NCBI RefSeq assembly: GCF_000817735.3
Contig: NZ_JTJC03000005.1
Location: forward strand, 248,001-312,000
Length of the DNA stretch: 64,000 bases
Direction: 5' to 3'
Source of the DNA: Scytonema millei VB511283
GTDB lineage: Bacteria; Cyanobacteriota; Cyanobacteriia; Cyanobacteriales; Chroococcidiopsidaceae
In this document: positions 20,051 through 27,004 of the stretch, in pieces
Layout of the letters: every line of letters begins with the position of its first letter
Numbering within the stretch: the stretch's first letter is position 1
Translations under genes and position numbers: made by a program
Notes under the pieces: generated by a model
The model's input: the letters and a program-made list of their open reading frames with translations, nothing else
What the model was told of the DNA's origin: nothing
Databases searched by the model: none

Positions 20051-20695
20051 ATGAAGCAATTTCAACTCCTAAGGTTTCAAAGACTGGGTTTTACTGTTTC
20101 CAAAAAAAGTTTGCTGCTGGTTGCACTCAGTCTAGTCAGCTTACCCTTACTAGCATGGCATCACAAAAAGGTAACAGCAGAGGAAGTAGCGCAAAACAAA
20201 ATTGCCACTGGTAATCTTTGGCGCAAAGCATCCTTTCCGGTCGAAAATTTCCAATACTATAGTTCGCCTTTCGGCTACCGTCGCTCTCCTACTGGCGGTT
20301 CGGGCTTAGAATTTCACAGTGGGTTAGATTTAGTAGCGCCTCAAGGTAGTTACGTCCGCAGTTGGTGGACTGGCACAATAGTCAAGGTTGCCGATCGCGA
20401 TGCCTGCGGTACGCACGTTATTATTCGTTCTGGAGCTTGGGATCACATTTACTGTCACATGCAAGGACAGGTCGGTACTCAAGGCAAAAACCGCTACATG
20501 ATCGACCGCGAAGGCGGAATTGTTTTGTGGGAAGGGCAAACAATACCAGCTGGAGCCAGAATCGGTCGTGTCGGTATGACTGGACGCACCACCGGACCTC
20601 ATCTACATTGGGGTTTGAAATACGCTAACAATTACATCGACCCCGCTTTAGTCCTGCGGGTCATGTACGCTCAGCAAAAAGATGGGCAGTCTTAA
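20051..20695 (+). CDS. Secreted M23-family (LytM-type) peptidase
   Basis: A 214-residue zinc endopeptidase domain protein. Residues 1-45 hold a signal or anchor sequence (SLLLVALSLVSLPLLAW). The M23 domain carries SSPFGYRRSP, FHSGLDLVAP (first zinc ligands His and Asp), a central HVIIRSGAWDHIYCHM and the closing HLHWGL (HxH zinc motif). All metal ligands are present, so it is probably an active peptidoglycan hydrolase rather than a degenerate EnvC-type activator. GGSGLEFHSG and the NRYMIDREGG insertion are typical of cyanobacterial M23 proteins. Monocistronic by context. Confidence 0.9.
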   Translation: MKQFQLLRFQRLGFTVSKKSLLLVALSLVSLPLLAWHHKKVTAEEVAQNKIATGNLWRKASFPVENFQYYSSPFGYRRSPTGGSGLEFHSGLDLVAPQGSYVRSWWTGTIVKVADRDACGTHVIIRSGAWDHIYCHMQGQVGTQGKNRYMIDREGGIVLWEGQTIPAGARIGRVGMTGRTTGPHLHWGLKYANNYIDPALVLRVMYAQQKDGQS

Positions 20696-20710
20696 TTGTT
20701 ATTGGTTGTT

Positions 20711-20840
20711 GGTTGACGGTAAACGCTGCGCTACACTACCCCTTCGGGGAAGCAAGCTACGTGAAGACGGTTGACGGTTGACGGTAAACGCTGCGCTACA
20801 CTACCCCTTCGGGGAAGCAAGCTACGTGAAGACGGTTGAC
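20711..20840. repeat. Two tandem 65-base units with CUUCGG-loop hairpin
   Basis: A unit beginning GGTTGACGGTAAACGC and containing CTACCCCTTCGGGGAAGC is repeated with a 65-base period (starts at 20711 and 20776), nearly identically. Each carries CCCCTTCGGGG, which in RNA makes a C(UUCG)G tetraloop hairpin. It lies between the M23 gene and rpsF, so the hairpins would fall in the 3' UTR of the former. Confidence 0.85.
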
Positions 20841-20922
20841 GACTGATAACTGACAACTGACAACTGACAACTGATAACTGACAACTGATAACTGACAACT
20901 GACAACTGATAACTGATATAAT
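20841..20922 (+). promoter_or_regulatory. CAACTGA repeat array ending in a TATAAT box before rpsF
   Basis: About ten units of TGACAAC/TGATAAC end at a TATAAT (20917-20922). The closest -35-like hexamer is CTGACA at 20892-20897, with a long 19-base spacer, so promoter strength is uncertain. A leader of about 65 bases would follow. Confidence 0.4.
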
Positions 20923-20933
20923 ATTTATTCCTT

Positions 20934-20976
20934 GCTGCTTGTCAAAAAACTGAAAGCAGCCTTTTTGTCCAAAAGG
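20934..20976 (+). promoter_or_regulatory. rpsF leader hairpins, the second covering the ribosome site
   Basis: A first stem GCTGCTT (20934-20940) pairs with AAGCAGC (20954-20960) and is followed by CTTTTTG. A second possible stem, CCTTTT (20960-20965) with AAAAGG (20971-20976), includes the start of the AAAAGGAG ribosome site. The layout could support autoregulation by S6, but I do not see the known S6:S18 CCG-bulge motif. Confidence 0.35.
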
Positions 20977-20993
20977 AGATTATTGAGCGTACC

Positions 20994-21317
20994 ATGCCAT
21001 CAGCTTACGAAACAATGTACATTTTGCGTCCCGACCTGGGAGAGGAACAGATCGAACAGGCGATCGCGAAATATGAAAACTTCCTCAAAGACCAGGGAGC
21101 TACTAACCTACAAATTCAGCTGCGCGGGAAGCGCCGTCTTGCTTACGAAATTGGCAGACAGCGCGAAGGCGTTTACGTTCAAATGAACTATGAAGCGCCA
21201 GGGACAGCTATAGCTCCAATGGAAAGGGCAATGCGCTTGAGCGAAGAAGTCATTCGCTACCTGACGCTTAAGTTAGAGGAACCAACAGCCACTCCTGAAG
21301 CCGCAGCAGTGGAATAA
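20994..21317 (+). CDS. rpsF: 30S ribosomal protein S6
   Basis: A 107-residue S6 protein: [20 protein letters not shown] at the start, [11 protein letters not shown] in the middle, and the [12 protein letters not shown] and [11 protein letters not shown] segments of the alpha/beta sandwich. It binds S18 and 16S rRNA on the platform of the small subunit. The start is fixed by an AAAAGGAG site upstream. Unlike many bacteria, rpsR and rplI do not follow; it is a single gene closed by a strong terminator, as is usual in cyanobacteria. The C-terminal tail after residue 95 is Ala/Pro/Glu-rich. Confidence 0.96.
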   Translation: MPSAYETMYILRPDLGEEQIEQAIAKYENFLKDQGATNLQIQLRGKRRLAYEIGRQREGVYVQMNYEAPGTAIAPMERAMRLSEEVIRYLTLKLEEPTATPEAAAVE

Positions 21318-21332
21318 AGCTATCGTAAAATT

Positions 21333-21370
21333 AAAACAAGTAGGGTGGGCATTGCCCACCCTACTTGTTT
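21333..21370. terminator. Bidirectional terminator between rpsF and the STAS gene
   Basis: A near-perfect palindrome: AAAACAAGTAGGGTGGGC, short loop, GCCCACCCTACTTGTTTT. It has T-runs on both strands, so it can end both convergent transcripts. The GTAGGGTGGGC core is itself a common cyanobacterial short repeat. Confidence 0.85.
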
Positions 21371-21401
21371 TTCAAAACTCTCAATTTCAGGCGATCGCCA
21401 A

Positions 21402-21746
21402 CTAACGCATTAGAGCAGGTGAATTAACAGTTGTTAGCACCTCATCATAACTATCAAAAATTTCAAATACAGAATCAAGTTGTGTTAGTTCTAATACTAG
21501 CCTTACGGAAGCTTGCACGTTGCACAGGACTAGACGGCAACCGATTTGTCTTGCAGATTTCAACCCACTCACCAAGGAAACTAAGCCAGCACTATCCATG
21601 AAATCAACTTGGGCTAGATCGATCACCCAGAGAGCTTGCTTTTGAGGCATTAGCCCAGCCAATTGAGTTTCTAAGGCACTACCACCATTCTCGTCTAGGC
21701 GTTCTGGTGGCTGAAGCAAAATTAGTTGAAATTCTTGTGTACTCAT
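21402..21746 (-). CDS. STAS-domain anti-sigma-factor antagonist-like protein
   Basis: A single STAS domain of about 114 residues starting at MSTQEFQL. The diagnostic segment is VDFMDSAGLVSLVSGLKSARQ, with the phosphorylatable serine in DSAGL, as in SpoIIAA/RsbV. Such proteins relieve an anti-sigma or kinase partner by binding in the unphosphorylated state. Here the partner is not local. An upstream in-frame ATG (21794) would add 16 residues unlike the family; the start at 21746 is preferred. Alone on its transcript, convergent with rpsF. Confidence 0.85.
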   Translation of the reverse strand: MSTQEFQLILLQPPERLDENGGSALETQLAGLMPQKQALWVIDLAQVDFMDSAGLVSLVSGLKSARQIGCRLVLCNVQASVRLVLELTQLDSVFEIFDSYDEVLTTVNSPALMR

Positions 21747-22439
21747 CATTATTATTGCCGATTTACTCAGTGCATACAATAGGGATTTAGACAAGCCAGT
21801 TATTGTGAATTTATATATAAGCTCAAATTAACTGACGCAAATTGTCGATTGTCTGAAGCTTCTCCATTCAAGGATTTTTGAAATTTAGTTATTGAGGAAT
21901 CAGTGGAAGTTTCAACCTATAAAAATTTGTCCTTAAGTTTAATAAATTCACAAATATTTAAATAAAAAAATGACTGAATCAATCGCTTTTATTTACGTAA
22001 ACTTGACTCCTATTTTAGGCTAACGATTTTTAGTGCATATATCCAACCGTAAAATCACTGCTGTTTCTGTTGTAGTTCATAGAGTTAATTCAATCGATCT
22101 CAGTAGATTCACGAGCGGACACTGCTGCCTCAATCGCTACATTTTAGGTTGAATACCAAAACAATTAGTAAAGTATTCGAGCGGCTGCTTCAGATGAATC
22201 GATTTAAGCATGGAAACCTTCAAGTTTCAGTAAAATCAACAGTTTTTACCGAATCTTTATTACAAATCGAGTTTTTTATAAAGATTACGTGAAGCAATTA
22301 ATGTAATATTTATTGATTTTCAGTAGTTTTTCGTAATATTCGACTGGTGCGAGGATAAACGGCAGTATAACTTGGATTGACACATTTTCCAGGCTCGCGC
22401 CAAGATGGAAGAAAAGTAAAACTTTGTAAAGGCGGCTGG
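21747..22439. other. Long AT-rich divergent spacer, no gene seen
   Basis: About 690 bases with no supported frame in either direction, no palindromic element and few HIP1 sites. It carries promoters for the STAS gene and the DedA gene. An upstream in-frame extension of the DedA frame (22377) is not family-like. Confidence 0.5.
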
Positions 22440-23090
22440 ATGTCACTAGAGTTTTTATCGTTGGAAAGAATTCAGGAAATTGCCCACCAGTACGGCTATT
22501 GGGCAGTTTTTCTCGGAATTTTATTAGAAAACCTCGGTATTCCCGTCCCAGGTGAAACCGTAACCATAGTTGGAGGGTTTCTTGCAGGTAGTGACGAGTT
22601 AAATTACTGGCTCGTTTTAGGTGATGCGATCGCGGGAGCTGCTATTGGTGGAACTTGCGGCTATTTAATCGGCAGAAAATTCGGTTGGTCGTTCATGTTG
22701 CAAGTCGGTCGAATTTTCCGCATTTCAGAAGACCGACTCCTAGAAATGAAAGAGCAGTTTAGTCACAACGCCACCAAAGCCGTATTTTTTGGCAGATTTA
22801 TCGCTTTATTACGTATTTTTGCAGGTCCACTGGCTGGTGTTGCCCAAATGCCCTACGCCAAATTCTTTATTTATAACTTAGCGGGAGCTGCTGCTTGGGC
22901 ATCAGTCATGGTGACGCTGGCTTTCTTCGTCGGTAAAATTGTTTCTTTAGAAGAATTAGTTGCTCTCACAGCTAAGTTTGGCATCGTAGCACTAGCGATC
23001 GCTTTCGCTGTCATTTTTGTCCCTTTGTGGCTAGAAGCACGTAAAGCGGGAGTCGGGAGTCGGGAGTCGGGAGTCGGGAGTCAGGAATAG
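22440..23090 (+). CDS. DedA-family membrane protein with repeat-encoded tail
   Basis: A 216-residue polytopic protein of the DedA/SNARE-associated superfamily. It starts MSLEFLSLERIQEIAHQYG, then has the hallmark re-entrant segment LENLGIPVPGETVTIVGGFLAG. The second half has FGRFIALLRIFAGPLAGVAQMP, the conserved motif with essential arginines. Family members are flippases for undecaprenyl phosphate or phospholipid. The last 14 residues (AGVGSRESGVGSQE) are encoded by GGGAGTC repeats, as in the hydrolase at 5769, so the natural stop has been replaced. Hypothetically cotranscribed with the glycosyltransferase that starts 69 bases later. Confidence 0.88.
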   Translation: MSLEFLSLERIQEIAHQYGYWAVFLGILLENLGIPVPGETVTIVGGFLAGSDELNYWLVLGDAIAGAAIGGTCGYLIGRKFGWSFMLQVGRIFRISEDRLLEMKEQFSHNATKAVFFGRFIALLRIFAGPLAGVAQMPYAKFFIYNLAGAAAWASVMVTLAFFVGKIVSLEELVALTAKFGIVALAIAFAVIFVPLWLEARKAGVGSRESGVGSQE

Positions 23091-23159
23091 TGTTTTAACT
23101 TTTGACTTTTGACTGACTCATTACCCGTTACCCTTATAAATGGTGTTGGGAAAAAAGCG

Positions 23160-24101
23160 ATGTTTTTCAGTATTGTCATTCCTACATACAATCGCCTGCC
23201 AATTTTGGCGAAGTGCTTGCGATCGCTAGAACGCCAAAACCTTGACGATGTGGCTATAGAAGGTTATGAGGTAGTTTTAGTCGATGATGGCTCTACAGAT
23301 GGTACTTTGGCATGGCTAGAGGCAAATGCAGCTGAATTTCCCCACCTGCGATCGCTTTTACAAGACCACCAGGGACCAGCTGCGGCTCGCAATTTGGGAG
23401 TAGAACAGGCAAAAGGCGATACGATCGTGTTCATCGATAGCGATTTGGTCGTGACTGAGAATTTCTTGCAGGCGCACGCTCAAGGGTTGCAGCAGGGACG
23501 AGAAATGTATGGTAGCGATCGCATTTTTACCTATGGGCGAGTCATTAATACTTGTAATTTTGACAATCCTACAGCCGAGCCATATAAAGTTACTGATTTT
23601 TCTGCGGCTTATTTTGCCACGGGAAATGTAGCTATTCCTCGCCATTGGCTAGAAAAAGCTGGGTTATTCGACACGCGCTTTCAACTCTACGGTTGGGAAG
23701 ATTTGGAATTAGGCGTGCGGTTGAAACAGTTGGGATTAAAGTTAGTGAAATGCCCCGACGCAGTTGGCTATCACTGGCATCCAGCCTTTAATTTAGAGCA
23801 GATTCCTAATTTAATCGACAAAGAAATTCAACGCGGTCGCATGGGAGTTTTGTTCTACCAAAAGCATCCAACATGGGAAGTGCGGATGATGATCCAAATG
23901 ACCTGGATACACCGCTGGCTGTGGGGTATTCTTTCCCTCGGCGGACAACTCAACGAGCGTACCCTAGCCCCAGTTTTAAGGTGGTTGATTAACCAAGGTA
24001 AGCCTCAATTAGCCGAACAGGTCGCCCGCATCTTCCTCAATTGGTACAACGTTCAAGGCGTTTATGAAGAGTACGCTTTGATGAAACCTAGAACCGAGTA
24101 G
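23160..24101 (+). CDS. Glycosyltransferase family 2
   Basis: A 313-residue GT-A enzyme. The start at MFFSIVIPTYNRLPIL is the canonical family 2 opening; an upstream ATG would add unrelated residues encoded by repeat. VVLVDDGSTDGTLAWLEA is the nucleotide-sugar site, GPAAARNLGVEQAKG follows, then FIDSDLVV as the DxD metal motif. GWEDLELGVRLKQLGL is the ED-type acceptor region, ending in YHWHPAFN. The DedA gene immediately upstream suggests a shared role in a lipid-linked or envelope glycan. The acceptor is unknown. Confidence 0.9.
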   Translation: MFFSIVIPTYNRLPILAKCLRSLERQNLDDVAIEGYEVVLVDDGSTDGTLAWLEANAAEFPHLRSLLQDHQGPAAARNLGVEQAKGDTIVFIDSDLVVTENFLQAHAQGLQQGREMYGSDRIFTYGRVINTCNFDNPTAEPYKVTDFSAAYFATGNVAIPRHWLEKAGLFDTRFQLYGWEDLELGVRLKQLGLKLVKCPDAVGYHWHPAFNLEQIPNLIDKEIQRGRMGVLFYQKHPTWEVRMMIQMTWIHRWLWGILSLGGQLNERTLAPVLRWLINQGKPQLAEQVARIFLNWYNVQGVYEEYALMKPRTE

Positions 24102-24280
24102 AGGCGTTCTCTGATGGGAGAGAAACCCGTATAGACTTTTCGTAAGTGCCGAAACGTTTTAGTTGGAAACCATATTATACTAGAAAAGTTGTCTACAAAT
24201 CGCACATCCAGCGTTTTCGGGTGTTTCCTGGGAGACGCAGCTGGGTGGAGGATTAACCCGAATCAGGAGTTAAAGAAGAT

Positions 24281-25084
24281 ATGCCAGTCGTTTCATTGGC
24301 TCAAATGATGGAGTCTGGGGTTCACTTTGGGCATCAAACCCGTAGGTGGAATCCCAAAATGTCTCAGTACATCTACACTGCTCGTAATGGCGTTCATATC
24401 ATTGACTTAGTGCAGACAGCTCAGTTAATGGATGAAGCTTACAATTACGTCAGACAATCTGCCGAGCAAGGGAAAAAGTTTCTCTTCGTTGGTACGAAGC
24501 GTCAAGCAGCGGGGATTGTAGCTCAAGAAGCCTTGCGTTGTGGCGCTAGCTATGTCAACCAGCGATGGTTAGGCGGAATGCTGACTAACTGGACGACGAT
24601 TAAAACTCGCGCCGAACGATTGAAAGAGTTAGAACGTCGTGAGGAAAGCGGAGCGCTGGATTTACTACCCAAAAAAGAAGCATCCGTACTGCGGCGAGAG
24701 CTAGCTAAACTTCAAAAATACCTGGGTGGGATCAAGAACATGCGCAAAGTTCCCGATGTGGTCATAATTGTAGACCAGCGGCGGGAATACAACGCAGTAT
24801 TAGAATGCCAGAAGTTAGGCATTGAAATTGTATCTATGTTGGATACAAACTGCGACCCCGATCTCGTTGACGTTCCCATTCCTGCTAACGATGATGCCAT
24901 CCGTTCGATCAAATTGATTGTAGGCAAATTAGCTGACGCAATTTACGAAGGACGACACGGACAATTGGATGCGGAAGAGGATTACGAAGATTACGAGGGC
25001 GCTGAAGAAGATTTCGATTATGATGAAAGCGAAAGTGAATACACTGATGCGGTGATTCCTAACGAAGAAGAGGAAGAAGGATAG
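24281..25084 (+). CDS. rpsB: 30S ribosomal protein S2
   Basis: A 267-residue S2. It begins [26 protein letters not shown], followed by [28 protein letters not shown] and the [14 protein letters not shown] motif typical of the family. The last 35 residues are strongly acidic ([14 protein letters not shown] and onward), a tail common in cyanobacterial S2. A leader of about 100 bases with a TATACT at 24176-24181 precedes it, and tsf follows on the same strand, the classic rpsB-tsf operon. Confidence 0.97.
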   Translation: MPVVSLAQMMESGVHFGHQTRRWNPKMSQYIYTARNGVHIIDLVQTAQLMDEAYNYVRQSAEQGKKFLFVGTKRQAAGIVAQEALRCGASYVNQRWLGGMLTNWTTIKTRAERLKELERREESGALDLLPKKEASVLRRELAKLQKYLGGIKNMRKVPDVVIIVDQRREYNAVLECQKLGIEIVSMLDTNCDPDLVDVPIPANDDAIRSIKLIVGKLADAIYEGRHGQLDAEEDYEDYEGAEEDFDYDESESEYTDAVIPNEEEEEG

Positions 25085-25176
25085 GTTAATGGTTAATGGT
25101 TAATGGTTGATAGTGACAAACAATTAATCATTGACTAACAAACAATTAACAAATAACAAATAGGAATTGAGGGAAG

Positions 25177-25800
25177 ATGGCGGAAATATCTGCAAAGGCT
25201 GTTAAAGAGCTACGCGAGAGAACAAACGCTGGCATGATGGATTGCAAAAAAGCACTCCAAGAGACTGATGGCGATATGGAAAAAGCCATTGAATGGCTGC
25301 GGCAGAAAGGGCTTGCCTCTGCTGGAAAGAAAGCTGGACGTGTAGCAGCAGAAGGACTAGTAGATAGTTACATCCATACTGGCGGGCGAATTGGCGTGCT
25401 AGTGGAAGTGAACTGCGAAACTGACTTTGTAGCGCGCAACCAAGCATTTAGTGAATTAGTGCGAAATATTGCCATGCAAATCGCCGCTTGTCCTAACGTA
25501 GAGTACGTTAGAGTCAGCGATATTCCCCCTGAAGTTGTCGAAAAGGAAAAGGCAATTGAAATGGGGAAAGACGATCTAGCAGGAAAACCAGAGAATATTC
25601 GCGAAAAGATCGTTGTTGGACGCATTGAAAAGCGCTTGAAAGAGATGTCCTTAGTGGATCAAGCGTACATCAAGGATCAAAACAAATCAGTAGAAGATTT
25701 GGTGAAAGAAGCGATCGCCCAGTTAGGCGAAAATATTCAAATCCGTCGCTTCTCCCGCTACGTCTTAGGTGAAGGCATCGAAAAGTCCTCCGAAGAATAG
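25177..25800 (+). CDS. tsf: Translation elongation factor Ts
   Basis: Nucleotide-exchange factor for EF-Tu. The UBA-like N-terminus is complete ([22 protein letters not shown] and [19 protein letters not shown]), then [19 protein letters not shown], the core contact region. At 207 residues it is short compared with the E. coli form (about 280), lacking the second subdomain, as in many cyanobacterial EF-Ts. A weak GAGGGAAG ribosome site precedes the ATG. Ends the rpsB-tsf operon at a strong terminator. Confidence 0.96.
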   Translation: MAEISAKAVKELRERTNAGMMDCKKALQETDGDMEKAIEWLRQKGLASAGKKAGRVAAEGLVDSYIHTGGRIGVLVEVNCETDFVARNQAFSELVRNIAMQIAACPNVEYVRVSDIPPEVVEKEKAIEMGKDDLAGKPENIREKIVVGRIEKRLKEMSLVDQAYIKDQNKSVEDLVKEAIAQLGENIQIRRFSRYVLGEGIEKSSEE

Positions 25801-25843
25801 AGCCAAATCATCGAGCTATTGATTAGCTCCCTTCAATTTACTA

Positions 25844-25886
25844 GACGGGTTAAAATGGTGCGACGCACCCACCCGTCCTTTTTTTT
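25844..25886 (+). terminator. Intrinsic terminator of rpsB-tsf
   Basis: Outer stem GACGGGT (25844-25850) with ACCCGTC (25871-25877); nested inner stem GGTGC with GCACC. A run of eight T follows from 25879. Classic intrinsic terminator 43 bases after the tsf stop. Confidence 0.85.
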
Positions 25887-25995
25887 AGGGAGCAGGGAGC
25901 AGGGAGTAGGGAGCAGGGGGGAGCGATCGGGAGCAATTCTAGCCACTAGCCACTCCTCACTAGTCACTGACAACTAATAACTGATAACTGAAAAG

Positions 25996-26901
25996 ATGGC
26001 AAGAGCAATCGAACAAATTGAGCGAGACATGCAAGCTTTGGAAAAGTCGGCAAATAAGTTATTTGCTGAACTCAACAGCGCCTACACGAGTTATTGTCAA
26101 GCTTTAGGACAAGCTACACGCCAACAGCTGATCTTAGCAAGTTATCAAGTCTGCACTCAGGCGTATCCCAAGCAATTTTTGAGTCTGTCTATGAATCAAA
26201 GACAGCAATTGCAGCGATCGCTTCGTCAGTTAGGGCAAACAGCAGCCGAACGATTGCTAGAACTGTTGAACAACCCAATGGAAATGGCACGGGAGCTAGC
26301 ACATAGTATTCAGCTAGATAGAGAAAATGCGATCGCTGAAATAGAACAGGACTTGATAGAGGAACAGGAACAGATAATTCCGAATTCCGAATTCCGTTCG
26401 CGTAGTGTAGCGTCAGCGTCTATTCTGAATTCTGAGTCTCCTGCTACACCTTCTAACCCTTTAGAACTAGTACAATGGCAGCAAATTTTAGAACGAGCGA
26501 TCGCCCAAGTCCTCAAAACCTTATCCTTAGATGCGAATCAATTACTGCAAAAATCTGGCATTCTACCTCAAAAACTACCTGCTCCTTTACTAGAAGCTGC
26601 TACCGCAGTATCGGAAACTACGGGCGAAATGACAGCAGGACCACCCAATGTCATGAATTTATTAATTGAAACTGAAAATCCGCAGGATTTGCAAGAAGGT
26701 GGCGTGACGCAGTTAATTGCAATTCAGTTGCGGTTGTCAGAAGTTGAGTTTGCAGATACCAATGTCAGGACTGCACGTAACCAAGTACGGCAACTAGAAT
26801 CAAATTTAGTTTCTTTAGGGCGAGAATATCAGAAGAGGCAGCGGGAGCGAACGATCGCTGAAGCAGAAGCTGCATGGCGTGCGAGTTGGTTTGACGAATA
26901 G
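25996..26901 (+). CDS. Conserved cyanobacterial coiled-coil protein, function unknown
   Basis: A 301-residue soluble protein, mainly helical. Residues 5-55 and the C-terminal 50 (ARNQVRQLESNLVSLGREYQKR) are heptad-like. A middle segment, NSEFRSRSVASASILNSES (about residues 131-149), is encoded by a short repeat block (GAATTCCGAATTC and a TTCGCGTAGTGTAGCG piece). I recognise no domain. It ends about 100 bases before recG on the same strand. The start follows CTGATAACTGAAAAG, with no strong ribosome site. Confidence 0.6.
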   Translation: MARAIEQIERDMQALEKSANKLFAELNSAYTSYCQALGQATRQQLILASYQVCTQAYPKQFLSLSMNQRQQLQRSLRQLGQTAAERLLELLNNPMEMARELAHSIQLDRENAIAEIEQDLIEEQEQIIPNSEFRSRSVASASILNSESPATPSNPLELVQWQQILERAIAQVLKTLSLDANQLLQKSGILPQKLPAPLLEAATAVSETTGEMTAGPPNVMNLLIETENPQDLQEGGVTQLIAIQLRLSEVEFADTNVRTARNQVRQLESNLVSLGREYQKRQRERTIAEAEAAWRASWFDE

Positions 26902-27004
26902 TCAGTTATCAGTTATCAGTTATCAGTAAAGAAAGGGAGTAGGGAGCAGGGAGTAGGGAGCAGGGAGCAGTGACCAATAACCAGTGACCAATGACGAATG
27001 ACCA

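Noticed and set aside
20841-20922. CRISPR-like regular repeats
   Set aside because: The units are 7-14 bases with no spacers of unique sequence and no cas genes nearby; this is an STRR array.
24101-24280. A riboswitch in the rpsB leader
   Set aside because: The leader is GC-rich at its end and may be structured, but I see none of the conserved cores of known riboswitches; an S2-responsive leader remains possible but unsupported.
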